A stretch of 64,000 nt of DNA from Jannaschia marina (GTDB taxonomy: Bacteria; Pseudomonadota; Alphaproteobacteria; Rhodobacterales; Rhodobacteraceae). Both the position numbers and the translations under genes were made by a program. The DNA lies in the NCBI RefSeq assembly GCF_013404595.1, contig NZ_JABVAX010000001.1, positions 558,001-622,000 on the forward strand. The letters run 5' to 3'. This document shows positions 9,636 through 18,418 of the stretch, piece by piece. The stretch's first letter is position 1. Every line of letters starts with the position of its first letter. A model generated the notes under the pieces. It saw only the letters and a program-made list of their open reading frames with translations. It had not been told where the DNA came from and did no database searches.

Positions 9636-11128
9636 GCTGCGGCCCCCTTCAGCCCATCGAGCCCCGTGGCGAGGCGGATGATGCGGTCTTCGGTGATGTC
9701 GTCGCCCGAAAGCTCGCCCGTGATGCGGCCCTCCCGCATCACGAGGACGCGGTCGGAGAGGCCGATGACTTCCTGCATCTCCGACGAAATGACGATGATG
9801 GATTTGCCCTCGGCGGCGAGGGCGTGGATGAATTCGTAGATCTGTTGCTTGGTGCCGATGTCGATGCCGCGCGTCGGCTCGTCGATGATGACGATCCGGG
9901 GTTCGGCCAGCATCGTCTTGGCCAGAAGCAGCTTCTGCTGGTTGCCGCCCGAGAGGTTGCCGACGTCCACGCCCCGGTGCGGCGCACGGATGTCGAAATC
10001 CGCGATGGCCTTGGTCAGCGCTGCGTCTTCGGCGGACTCGTCGATCAGGAGGCGGGTGAAGTCCGACAGCGATTGCAGCGTCAGGTTCTCGCGCATTCCC
10101 TTGCGCAGCAGCAGGCCGCGTTCCTTGCGGTCTTCCGTCAGGTAGGCGACGCCCGCGTCGAGCGCGGCGCGCGGGGTCTGGAAGGACGCGGGCCGACCGT
10201 CGACGGCGATGTCCGCCGTTGCCGTCCGCAGGCCGACGAGGCCCTCCATCGTCTCCGTCCGGCCCGAGCCGATCAGGCCGGCGAGCCCCAGGATCTCCCC
10301 GACGCGCAGTTCGAACTCGATGTCGCGCGCATGGCCCGGCACCTGGAGATTGCGCACGCTCAGAACCACCTCCGATCCCACGGGTCCGGCCCGCTCGGGG
10401 TAGAGCGAGGAGACGTCGCGCCCGACCATCGCCGTCGCCATGTCGTCCTCGCTGAGGTCCGCCGTCGCGTGCTGACCCACGACGCGCCCGTCCCGCAGGA
10501 TCGTCACGCGGTCCGAGATACGCTTCACCTCGTCGAGCTTGTGCGAGGTGAACAGGATCGCCACGCCGTCCGCGCGCAGCCGGTCGACCTGCGTAAAGAG
10601 GCTCTCGGCCTCCCGCTCGGTCAGCACGGCGGTCGGCTCGTCCATGATGAGGACGCGCGCATCGCGCGACAGAGCCTTGGCGATCTCCACCATCTGCTTG
10701 TCGGGGTTCGAGATGTCGCGCACGGTCGCCGTGGGCGCCACGTTGCAGTCGAGCCGCTTCAGGAGCGCGGCCGCCTTCTCGCGCATCGCCGCCTTGTCGA
10801 GGAGAAACCCGCGTTTCAACTCGTGGCCGAGGAAGATGTTCTGCTCGACCGTCAACTGCTCGGCGAGGTTGAACTCCTGGTGGATCAGCACGACGCCCCG
10901 TGCCTCCGCATCCTGGCTGCCCGCGAAGGTGACCGGCGCGTCGTCGAGCGCGACCTTACCGGCCGTCGGCGCGAGATAGCCCGATATGATCTTCATCGTC
11001 GTCGACTTGCCGGCCCCGTTCTCGCCGATGAGGGCATGGACCTCGCCTGGCTGCAGCGTGATGCCGATGCCGTGCAGCACCTGCACGGCTCCGAAACTGC
11101 GGTCGATCTGCGAAAGGGTAAGCTTCAC
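9632..11128 (-). CDS. sugar ABC transporter ATP-binding protein (RbsA-like, two ABC domains)
   Basis: A 498-residue tandem ATPase. The N-terminal domain has Walker A GENGAGKST, a degenerate signature region (RDISNPDKQMVEIAKAL) and Walker B VLIMDEPTAVL. The C-terminal domain has a degenerate Walker A (GLIGSGRTE), signature LSGGNQQK and Walker B IVIIDEPTRGID. This is the RbsA/MglA/XylG pattern. The GTG start at 11128 overlaps the dehydrogenase stop (GTGA). Longer upstream readings in this frame cross the dehydrogenase gene and are not real. Confidence 0.93.
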   Translation of the reverse strand: MKLTLSQIDRSFGAVQVLHGIGITLQPGEVHALIGENGAGKSTTMKIISGYLAPTAGKVALDDAPVTFAGSQDAEARGVVLIHQEFNLAEQLTVEQNIFLGHELKRGFLLDKAAMREKAAALLKRLDCNVAPTATVRDISNPDKQMVEIAKALSRDARVLIMDEPTAVLTEREAESLFTQVDRLRADGVAILFTSHKLDEVKRISDRVTILRDGRVVGQHATADLSEDDMATAMVGRDVSSLYPERAGPVGSEVVLSVRNLQVPGHARDIEFELRVGEILGLAGLIGSGRTETMEGLVGLRTATADIAVDGRPASFQTPRAALDAGVAYLTEDRKERGLLLRKGMRENLTLQSLSDFTRLLIDESAEDAALTKAIADFDIRAPHRGVDVGNLSGGNQQKLLLAKTMLAEPRIVIIDEPTRGIDIGTKQQIYEFIHALAAEGKSIIVISSEMQEVIGLSDRVLVMREGRITGELSGDDITEDRIIRLATGLDGLKGAAA

Positions 11129-12252
11129 AGATCGACCCAGGCTGCGTTCCGGCGGGAGGACCGGACGCAGGCGTCGATGAACTGCACGCCCTTCAGGCCA
11201 TCCTCCACCGTCGGCAGCAGATGCGCGGGGGTCTTGCCGTCGCGGTGCGCCACGATCAGATCCGCCGCCTGATCGTAGAGGTTGGCGAAGCCCTCGAGAT
11301 AGCCTTCGGGGTGGCCCGGGGGAATGCGGCTGCCGGTGGTCTCGGTGAAGCCGGCACCGCCGCGGGTGAGCTTGCACTTCGGCTCGCCGAAGGGTGTGTG
11401 CCAAAGGTAGTTCGGGTCTTCCTGCGCCCACTCCAGCCCGCCGGTCTCGCCGTAGACCCGCAGGCGCAGCGCGTTCTCGTTGCCCGGCGCGACCTGGCTC
11501 GACCAGAGCATCCCGCGGGCCCCGCCCGCATAGCGGAGCAGGACGTGCACGTTGTCGTCGAGCCGTCGGCCCTCGACGAAGGTGTGCAGGTCGGCGGCAA
11601 GGCTCTCGGCCTCGAGCCCGGTCACGAAGCCCGCGAGGTTGTAGGCATGGGTGCCGATGTCGCCCACGCAGCCGCCGGCACCAGAACGCTCCGGGTCGGT
11701 GCGCCATTCGGCTTGTTTGAGCCCCTCGGTCTCGGCGGCCTCGGTCAGCCAGTCCTGCGGATATTCGACCTGAACCACCCGGATCTTGCCGAGTGCACCG
11801 GACGCCACCATGTCGCGGGCCTGCCGCACCATCGGGTAGCCGGTGTAATTGTGCGTCAGCACGAACAGCGCGTCGGATTTCCCCGCCACCTTCACCAGCT
11901 TCTTCGCGTCGGGCAGTGTCGAGGTCAGCGGCTTGTCGCAGATGACATGGATGCCGCGCTTCAGGAACTCGCGGGCGGCAGGATAGTGGACGTGGTTCGG
12001 CGTCACGATCGCGACCGCCTCGATCCCGTCTTTCAGCCGCGCCTCGCGCTTGGCCATTTCGGTGAAATCGCCGTAGCAGCGCTTCTCGTCGATCCCGAGC
12101 TCCGCGCCGGAGGCTTTTGACTTGTCTGCCGTTGAGGAAAACGCTCCCGCCACCAATTCGTATCGGTCGTCCAGTCGCGCGGCGATGCGATGGACGGCCC
12201 CGATGAAGGCACCGGCCCCGCCGCCGACCATGCCCAGACGGATCCGGCTCAT
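11125..12252 (-). CDS. Gfo/Idh/MocA family NAD(P)-dependent sugar oxidoreductase
   Basis: A 375-residue enzyme with an N-terminal Rossmann motif (RLGMVGGGAGAFIGAVH), the family DKP lysine segment (HVICDKPL, usually EKP) and the substrate-side GGCVGDIGTHAYNLA histidine loop. The family oxidises or reduces sugars, inositols and keto-glycosides. Its place between a TIM-barrel isomerase and a sugar importer suggests it acts on the imported compound. The ATG overlaps the isomerase stop (ATGA). Exact substrate unknown; inositol or a 3-keto-glycoside route are possible. Confidence 0.9.
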   Translation of the reverse strand: MSRIRLGMVGGGAGAFIGAVHRIAARLDDRYELVAGAFSSTADKSKASGAELGIDEKRCYGDFTEMAKREARLKDGIEAVAIVTPNHVHYPAAREFLKRGIHVICDKPLTSTLPDAKKLVKVAGKSDALFVLTHNYTGYPMVRQARDMVASGALGKIRVVQVEYPQDWLTEAAETEGLKQAEWRTDPERSGAGGCVGDIGTHAYNLAGFVTGLEAESLAADLHTFVEGRRLDDNVHVLLRYAGGARGMLWSSQVAPGNENALRLRVYGETGGLEWAQEDPNYLWHTPFGEPKCKLTRGGAGFTETTGSRIPPGHPEGYLEGFANLYDQAADLIVAHRDGKTPAHLLPTVEDGLKGVQFIDACVRSSRRNAAWVDL

Positions 12253-13307
12253 CGGTCGATCCCCAACATCCGGCGGTTGGCCGCGTCGTCGGCCCCGCCG
12301 TCGGCGAAGTCGTCGAAGGCCTTGTCGGTAACGTGGATGATGTGCTGGCGGACGAACTCCGCCCCCTCGCGCGCCCCGTCTTCCGGATGCTTGAGCGCGC
12401 ATTCCCATTCGACCACGGCCCAGCCGTCGAAATCATTGGCCGCCATCTTGGAGAAGACCGCCCCGAAATCGACCTGACCGTCGCCGAGGCTGCGGAAGCG
12501 CCCCGCGCGGTCCACCCAGCTTTGATAGCCCCCGTAGACACCCTGCCGCCCGGTCGGATTGAACTCCGCGTCCTTGACGTGGAACATCTTGATGCGGTCT
12601 CGGTAGATGTCGATGTTGTCGAGATAGTCGAGACACTGCAGCACGTAATGCGACGGATCGTAGAGCATGTTGCAGCGGGCGTGATCGTCGACCCGCTCGA
12701 GGAACATCTCGAACGTGACACCGTCGTGCAGGTCCTCGCCGGGGTGGATCTCGTAGCAGACGTCGATGCCGTGTTCTTCGGCATGGTCGAGGATCGGCCG
12801 CCACCGCTTCGCCAGCTCGTCGAAGGCGGCCTCCACGAGGCCCGCCGGGCGCTGCGGCCAAGGGTAGACATAGGGCCAGGCCAGCGCGCCCGAAAAGGTG
12901 ACGTGCTGATCGACGCCGAGGTTGCGCGACGCGGTGATCGCCATCTTCACCTGATCGACTGCCCATTCCTGCCGCGCCTTCGGGTCGCCGTGGACGCTCG
13001 GGTCGGCAAAGCCGTCGAAGGCGGTATCGTAGGCGGGGTGGACGGCGACGAGTTGGCCCTGGAGGTGGGTCGAGAGGTCCGTCACCTCGATCCCGTTCTC
13101 CGCCGCCTGACCCTTGAAGGTGTCGCAGTAGTCCTTGCTCTCGGCGGCGGTCTTCAGGTCGAAGAGCCGCCCTTCCCAGCTCGGCACCTGCACGCCCTCG
13201 TAGCCGCAATCGGCGGCCCACTTCGTGATCGCATCCCAGGAATTGAACGGTGCGTCGTCGCCGGCGAACTGCGCCAGGAACAGGCCGGGGCCCTTGATCG
13301 TCTTCAT
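12249..13307 (-). CDS. sugar phosphate isomerase/epimerase-like TIM-barrel protein
   Basis: A 352-residue AP-endonuclease-2/xylose-isomerase-like TIM barrel. Likely metal ligands lie in CYEIHPGEDLHDG (E), MLYDPSHYVLQ (D, H), KMFHVKDAEF (H, D) and AVVEWECAL (E). GGAGG precedes ATG 13307. It is the first gene of the operon, 45 bases from a LacI-type operator and divergent from the lacI-family gene. Isomerase or epimerase activity on a sugar or keto-sugar is inferred from fold and neighbours. Confidence 0.87.
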   Translation of the reverse strand: MKTIKGPGLFLAQFAGDDAPFNSWDAITKWAADCGYEGVQVPSWEGRLFDLKTAAESKDYCDTFKGQAAENGIEVTDLSTHLQGQLVAVHPAYDTAFDGFADPSVHGDPKARQEWAVDQVKMAITASRNLGVDQHVTFSGALAWPYVYPWPQRPAGLVEAAFDELAKRWRPILDHAEEHGIDVCYEIHPGEDLHDGVTFEMFLERVDDHARCNMLYDPSHYVLQCLDYLDNIDIYRDRIKMFHVKDAEFNPTGRQGVYGGYQSWVDRAGRFRSLGDGQVDFGAVFSKMAANDFDGWAVVEWECALKHPEDGAREGAEFVRQHIIHVTDKAFDDFADGGADDAANRRMLGIDR

Positions 13308-13352
13308 GCTGTCCTCCCGCGTCGGCCGACCACTCCCCGAGTCGGCGCGTTC

Positions 13353-13368
13353 ATGTAATCGTTTACAT
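13353..13368. promoter_or_regulatory. LacI-family operator
   Basis: ATGTAATCGTTTACAT is a 16-base inverted repeat with one mismatched pair and the central CG typical of LacI-family operators. It lies between the divergent regulator (start 13417) and the sugar operon (start 13307), so it can control both. Confidence 0.8.
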
Positions 13369-13416
13369 AGGCGCTTTCGGCTGGCAATTGTTTTTATCCG
13401 AACCAGACAGGCGCGA

Positions 13417-14415
13417 ATGAAACCGACCGCACGTATCGCAGATGTCGCCCGCGCCGCAGGCGTGTCGACGGCCACCGTCAGCCGCACGCTCTCTTCGCCC
13501 GACCGGGTGGGCAAGGAGACGCGGGACAAGGTGCTGCGCGCTGTCGAGGCGATCGGATATCGCGTCAACGCCGCCGCGCGCGATCTGCGTTCGCGCCGGG
13601 CGCGGGCGATCACCGTTCTGGCCCCGAACCTCGCCAACACCTTCTTCAGCCGCATCTTCGCCAGCGTGCAGGAGGTGGCGGGCGCTGCCGGCCTGACGGT
13701 GCAGATCTCCGACAGTCTGGTCGAGGGAGAGCGTCTTGCCGTTTTCGGCCGCGACGGGCGATCCGACGGCATCCTGCTCTTCGACGGCGGGCTCGACGCG
13801 GAAATGGTGACGGGATGGGGCGTTCCGGTCGTCATGGTCTGCGAGTGGATCGACGCGGCCGATCTGGCCTGTGTCGGCACCGACAATGCCGGCGGCCTCG
13901 GCCTCGCCGTCGACCATCTCGTCGCCCTGGGTCACCGGCATCTGGCCTTCGTGGGCGGACCCGCGTGCAACGTCCTCTCGCGCGAGCGGTTGCGGGGGTT
14001 CCGTGAGGGGCTCGCGCGCCACGGGTTGACCGCCGACCCGGCGAGCCTGCTGTCCGGCGACTTCACGATGGAAAGCGGCGCGCGGGCCGCTCGGGTCTGG
14101 GCCGCGCAGCCTGCGCGGGCGAGCGCGGTGATCTGCGCGTCCGACGAATGCGCCTTCGGCTTCATCAGCGAGGCGGATCGGATGGGCCTGCGCTGCCCCG
14201 CCGATGTGAGCGTCGTAGGGTTCGACGACGTGGAGTTCTCGGAGCGCTATATCCCGCCGCTCACGACCGTCCACCAGCCGCGTGCCGCCCTCGGCCGGCA
14301 GGCCGCCGAGATGCTGATCGGGGGACTTCGCGCCGGCGGCACGCTCGCGGCGGCGCGGCACGTCCTGCCCTCGCGCCTGGTGGTGCGCGGCTCCACGGCC
14401 CCGCCGCCGGATTGA
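13417..14415 (+). CDS. LacI family transcriptional regulator
   Basis: A 332-residue regulator. The N-terminal helix-turn-helix plus hinge reads ARIADVARAAGVSTATVSRTLSSPDRV, and the rest is a periplasmic-binding-like sensor domain ending with SVVGFDDVEFSERYIPPLTTVHQP. It most likely represses the divergent sugar operon through the palindrome at 13353-13368 and responds to the transported sugar or a product. ATG 13417 gives the normal LacI N terminus; longer in-frame starts run back through the operator. Confidence 0.93.
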   Translation: MKPTARIADVARAAGVSTATVSRTLSSPDRVGKETRDKVLRAVEAIGYRVNAAARDLRSRRARAITVLAPNLANTFFSRIFASVQEVAGAAGLTVQISDSLVEGERLAVFGRDGRSDGILLFDGGLDAEMVTGWGVPVVMVCEWIDAADLACVGTDNAGGLGLAVDHLVALGHRHLAFVGGPACNVLSRERLRGFREGLARHGLTADPASLLSGDFTMESGARAARVWAAQPARASAVICASDECAFGFISEADRMGLRCPADVSVVGFDDVEFSERYIPPLTTVHQPRAALGRQAAEMLIGGLRAGGTLAAARHVLPSRLVVRGSTAPPPD

Positions 14416-14471
14416 CCTTCGCGGCCCGCTGACGCAGTGTTATGCCGCAATGCAGCATCGGTGGAGGCCCC

Positions 14472-15110
14472 ATGGCCACGATCATCACCATCGCCCAGCA
14501 GAAGGGCGGCTCGGGCAAGACCACCTTCACCGCGCATGTCGCGACGGAGCTTGCGCGGCGCGGCCATCGGGTCGCGCTTCTCGACGTCGATCCGCAGGGC
14601 TCGCTCGGGCGCTGGTTCATGACGCGCTACGAGCGGACGAGCGGATTGAAGGGCGACATCACGTTTTCGACCTCCTCGGCCTGGGGTGTGACGTTCGAGT
14701 GTTCGAAGTATCAGGACGACTACGACTTCATCCTGATCGACACGCCGCCCAAGATCGACAGTGACCTGAAGCCGGCCCTTCGCATTGCCGATCTGGTCGT
14801 TGTGCCGGTCTCCGCCTCCGAAGTGGACCTCTGGGCGACCGAGGGCGTGCTGGAACTGGCGGCGCGCGAGGGCAAACGGCCCCTCGTCGTCCTGAACCGG
14901 GCGCGGGCGGGTACGAAGCTTTCGGGCAAGATCCGCGCGGCGCTGTCGGGGCTCGAAGCCGATACCGTCGAGACCGTCATCGGCCAACGCGTGGCCTACG
15001 CCGAGGCGCTCGGTCAGGGGCAGGGGGCCTGCGAATACCCCGGGGCCAAGGCCGCCTCCGACGAGATGACGGCGCTTACCGACGAAGTCTTGGCACGGCT
15101 TGACCGGTAG
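14472..15110 (+). CDS. orphan ParA-family partition ATPase
   Basis: A 212-residue deviant Walker ATPase: IAQQKGGSGKTT (signature lysine K11, P-loop K16), LLDVDPQGSLGRW (Walker A') and FILIDTPPKID (Walker B). GGAGG precedes ATG 14472. The short form without an N-terminal DNA-binding domain resembles ParF/MinD-type positioning ATPases. No ParB-like or cargo partner is adjacent: the upstream gene is the LacI regulator and the downstream gene is convergent kpsC. The cargo cannot be predicted. Confidence 0.85.
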   Translation: MATIITIAQQKGGSGKTTFTAHVATELARRGHRVALLDVDPQGSLGRWFMTRYERTSGLKGDITFSTSSAWGVTFECSKYQDDYDFILIDTPPKIDSDLKPALRIADLVVVPVSASEVDLWATEGVLELAAREGKRPLVVLNRARAGTKLSGKIRAALSGLEADTVETVIGQRVAYAEALGQGQGACEYPGAKAASDEMTALTDEVLARLDR

Positions 15111-15120
15111 GTGGGCTGTC

Positions 15121-15206
15121 GTCCTGGTCGGGCTCGAACCGACCATCTTGCAGCAACCTGAAAGACGGTCTGGCCGGAGATCGTCGGGTCGGGCCCGACG
15201 ATGACA
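15121..15206. repeat. REP/BIME-like inverted pair of hairpins between parA-like gene and kpsC
   Basis: Two 23-base hairpins with nine-base arms and a five-base loop: a degenerate one at 15124-15146 (CTGGTCGGG/ACCGACCAT) and a perfect one at 15180-15202 (ATCGTCGGG/CCCGACGAT). They face each other: the GTC flank is on the outer side of each and the CT/GAG flank on the inner side. The same element recurs near 24.4, 39.2, 56.0 and 58.8 kb. It fills the gap between two convergent genes. Confidence 0.8.
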
Positions 15207-15215
15207 GCGGCGACG

Positions 15216-17189
15216 CTATCGCCAGAGATGCGCGTAGGAGGCCAGCGCCCCCTGTGCCTTCGCCAGAAGACGATTGCCTGGTCCGCGCCGCGGGTCCGGG
15301 CCGTAGGCGAGGCGGTGGACGATCGCTTCCGGCGGGGCCGCCGTCCCGGTGACGGGATCGAAGTAGCGCGGGTAGTCGATCAGCACCGCCTGGACCAGTG
15401 CATCGAGAGAGGGTCGGGCGGCGCGGCGGCGGGCGGGCGTGCGGCCGAGGTCGGTCGTCAGGCCCCAGCCGGCGTAGAACGGCGCGCCGAGCGTGGTGAC
15501 GGGAACGTCGCGCAGGAGCGCCTCGAACCCGAGCAGCGAGGTCATCGTCCAGACCGACGCGGCCCGCGCGATGAGCGCAACCGGGTCGGCCGCCCGCGCG
15601 ATCACGTCGGCCTCGGCGGCGTCGATCTCGCCGTCGCGCAGGCCGGCTTCCACGTCCGGGTGCGGTTTGTAGACGATGCAGGCGTCGAGGTTCGCCGCGC
15701 GGGCCGCGCGCAGGAGGGTGGCGTTGTCGGCCACCTCCGATGTGCCGAGGCGGATCGACGCGTCGTCGGTGACCTGGCCGGGGACGAGCACGAAGCGCCC
15801 CTCCGGCAGATCGGGCGGGACGTCTCCGACGTTGTATTTCGACAGGCCCGCCGCCACGATCGCCTGCCGCAGCGCCCGCGCCCGGCTGAGCGCACGCGGG
15901 TCGAGTTGGCTGGCCGCGATAATCTTTTCCTCGAGGTCGGAGGGTCGGGTCGGGTCGAAGTACATGCCGCGGCCGTCGAGGACGAGCGAGAGCGGCGGCA
16001 CGAGATCCGCGCCGAGCCCGCGGGACCGCAGGAAGCCGTCCTCGAGCCGGGTCGCGGCCTCGTCCTCATCGGCGGGCGCACCCCAGACAAGGGCCCGCCG
16101 CGTCGCGTCCTCCGTGTAGCGCACCTGTCCGGACAGGAACCGGCGCAGCGGCGCGCGCTTCCAGAGCCGCATCCCCGGCGCGGCCCAGCCCGCCCGGTCC
16201 TCGCGCCAGGCACGGGCGCGGGCTTCGAGGATGCGGACGACGTCGACCGGGTCGCAGAGCCGGTCGCGGTGCGGATCGTACCACTTCGGATAGAGCGTCA
16301 TCGCGCCCGCAAAGAGCTGCGTGCGCGTGAGTTTGCGGTGCCGCCGGTCGAGGGGCATCCGGTCGTCGTCGAGACCCCAGCCGGCGTAGAACGGCTGCCC
16401 GAAGGTGACGGGACGGTGGCCGTGCAGGATGGCCTCGAAGCCCATCTGGCTGGAGACCGTATAGACCTTCACCGCACCGGCCAGCAGCGCCTTGGGCGGC
16501 AGGGGCCGGGTCTCGAGTTCCGCGCCGAAGACGGCATCGGCCTCGCCGTAGTGGCCCGCGCGGTGGCCGGCCTGAGTTTCCGGATGGGTCTTGATGAGAA
16601 TGCGCGCGCCCGGGTTCTCCTCCCGCGCGATGAGGAGCATCTCCCGGAAGGTGGCGTCCGACGCGCCGCCGAGACGGATGGACGCGTCGCCTCGGGTCTG
16701 GTCGACGACGAGCACGTAGCCCGGGTCGGGAGGCACGAGGTCTGCCCGCGTCGCCGCGTATTTCGTCACGCCCGAGCGCGCCCATTCCTCCATCAGGTGA
16801 CGGGTGCGCCCGATCAGGTCCCCGTCGTCGAAAGGATGTGTCGCAAGGAGTGTTTCGAGCTCGGAGGGCGTGCGGCTGTCGAAATAGGCGGCGGAGCGGT
16901 CGAGCGTGAGCGACAAGGTGGGTTCGCGCGTGCGACCGGGATGGAGGGAGCGCAGGAACCCGTCTTCCACCCGCAGGATCGGGGCCCTGAAGCGCGCCGC
17001 GACGGCCTCGGCCCGTGCGGCGGTGCCGGCATGTCCCCATGCCGCGACGGCTTCGCCCCGGCGCGGCAGGCCGGGACGCAGGTCGACGCCCGCGAGCCAG
17101 GCGATGCGACGGATGCGGGATGAGAGGAAGCCGCCCGAGACGAAGCGCGCCACCGTCGGCGGCGGGCCTGTCTCGGGCGGCGGGGTCAC
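15216..17189 (-). CDS. kpsC: capsular polysaccharide Kdo transferase, KpsC-like
   Basis: About 657 residues made of two homologous halves. Each half has RxEDGFLRS (near the start), DASIRLG, a KTHPE/KPHPD box, and FGQPFYAGWG / LGAPFYAGWG. This duplication is the hallmark of KpsC, whose two glycosyltransferase domains build the poly-Kdo linker joining capsule to its lipid. It is the last gene of kpsS-wza-kpsC. The GTG at 17189, one base after the upstream stop, is taken as start; GTG 17225 is possible. Neither has a clear Shine-Dalgarno. Confidence 0.88.
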   Translation of the reverse strand: MTPPPETGPPPTVARFVSGGFLSSRIRRIAWLAGVDLRPGLPRRGEAVAAWGHAGTAARAEAVAARFRAPILRVEDGFLRSLHPGRTREPTLSLTLDRSAAYFDSRTPSELETLLATHPFDDGDLIGRTRHLMEEWARSGVTKYAATRADLVPPDPGYVLVVDQTRGDASIRLGGASDATFREMLLIAREENPGARILIKTHPETQAGHRAGHYGEADAVFGAELETRPLPPKALLAGAVKVYTVSSQMGFEAILHGHRPVTFGQPFYAGWGLDDDRMPLDRRHRKLTRTQLFAGAMTLYPKWYDPHRDRLCDPVDVVRILEARARAWREDRAGWAAPGMRLWKRAPLRRFLSGQVRYTEDATRRALVWGAPADEDEAATRLEDGFLRSRGLGADLVPPLSLVLDGRGMYFDPTRPSDLEEKIIAASQLDPRALSRARALRQAIVAAGLSKYNVGDVPPDLPEGRFVLVPGQVTDDASIRLGTSEVADNATLLRAARAANLDACIVYKPHPDVEAGLRDGEIDAAEADVIARAADPVALIARAASVWTMTSLLGFEALLRDVPVTTLGAPFYAGWGLTTDLGRTPARRRAARPSLDALVQAVLIDYPRYFDPVTGTAAPPEAIVHRLAYGPDPRRGPGNRLLAKAQGALASYAHLWR

Positions 17190-17190
17190 G

Positions 17191-18336
17191 TCAGTTGCCG
17201 AGCGAGGAGACCGTGGTGGCGGCACCGGTGATCTGGCCGAGCGAGCCGAAAAGGGCTGCGACCGAACGGTTCCAGGCGACGATCGGTGCCTCGGTCACGT
17301 AGATCGTGTCGCCGTCGCGAATGATGAAATCTCGCGCGTCGAACATGCCGTTCGGCTCCGTCAGGTCGAGGACGTAGACTACCCGCTGCGTCCCGACGAG
17401 ATCGTCGCGGCCCATGACGGCCTGCGCGATTTCCTGCGGCTCATTGCGGAAGACGAAGACGCCCGTGGGATTGGCCAGCACCGGGTTCAGGCCTCCGACC
17501 TGCGCCAGCGCCTCGATCGCGGTGATGACCTCGGTCTCGAATTCGAGCCGCGTCTGCGTGCCGGTCGCCCCGAGGACGGAGAAGGCGCGTGTATCCTGCT
17601 CCACGAAGATCGTGTCGCCGTTGCGCAGCGCGATGTCCATGCCCGGGTTCTTGAAGAGATCGGAGAGATAGGCCGTCTCGGTCCGGCTGCCGCGCTGCAC
17701 GTTGACGAGCGCGACGTCGGGCGGAATCGCCACGCCGCCGGCCGCGGCGATCATACCGGTCAGTGTGCGGGTCGGGCGCTCGATCGGGAAGACGCCCTGC
17801 TGGCCGGTCCCGCCCACGACGTTGACGGTGGCCCCGTCGCCGGCCAGCCGGCGGACCACGACCTGCGGGTCGGGCGTCTGCTCGTCGAGGCGGCGGGTGA
17901 TGAGACGGCGCAACGCCTCGGGCGTGCTGCCCGCCGCGCGCAGGCGTCCGGCGTAGGGGATGAAGATCATGCCCGAGGCGTCGACCTGAACCTCGTCGAT
18001 GAGCGATGCCGAGGCACCGGCATTGGTCAGGAGGCCGTCCTCGACGTTTTCGTAGATGATGAGGCCCAGCGTGTCGCCCGGGCGGATGGTGTCTGCCCCG
18101 AGGAGCCCGGCGTGACGGAACTCGGACGAGAAGCCAAGCGCCGGGGTCACGGCGGTCGCCGCGGTGACCCGCGGGTTCACGCTGACGATGAAGGCGTCGC
18201 CGCCGTTCAGGACCGAGCCCTGGAAGATCTCGCGTTTGTTGGGCCCCGACCGTGGCAGCGTCCCGCAGGATGCCACCAGGGTCACGGCCAGGAACAGTGC
18301 GATGGATTTCGCCGTCCGGGTTACCTGTCTGCTCAC
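17191..18336 (-). CDS. polysaccharide export outer-membrane lipoprotein (Wza/KpsD-like OPX)
   Basis: A 381-residue OPX protein. The signal peptide ends in a lipobox (LVASC, acylated C24). It is followed by a polysaccharide-export domain (DTIRPGDTLGLIIYENVEDG) and SLBB-type repeats (VNVVGGTGQQGVFPIERPTRTLTGMI; FSVLGATGTQTRLEF). It should form the outer-membrane exit channel for the capsule polymer primed by KpsS and KpsC. It is closer in length to Wza than to E. coli KpsD (about 558). The inner-membrane exporter genes are not in the window. Confidence 0.88.
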   Translation of the reverse strand: MSRQVTRTAKSIALFLAVTLVASCGTLPRSGPNKREIFQGSVLNGGDAFIVSVNPRVTAATAVTPALGFSSEFRHAGLLGADTIRPGDTLGLIIYENVEDGLLTNAGASASLIDEVQVDASGMIFIPYAGRLRAAGSTPEALRRLITRRLDEQTPDPQVVVRRLAGDGATVNVVGGTGQQGVFPIERPTRTLTGMIAAAGGVAIPPDVALVNVQRGSRTETAYLSDLFKNPGMDIALRNGDTIFVEQDTRAFSVLGATGTQTRLEFETEVITAIEALAQVGGLNPVLANPTGVFVFRNEPQEIAQAVMGRDDLVGTQRVVYVLDLTEPNGMFDARDFIIRDGDTIYVTEAPIVAWNRSVAALFGSLGQITGAATTVSSLGN

Positions 18337-18418
18337 TTGCTCTGCCTTTCACTCTGCCGGCCGGTCCTCTTCGCGGGGGTTTGCCCCCGTCCGGGCCCTT
18401 GGGCTCTGGTTTTCGCGC

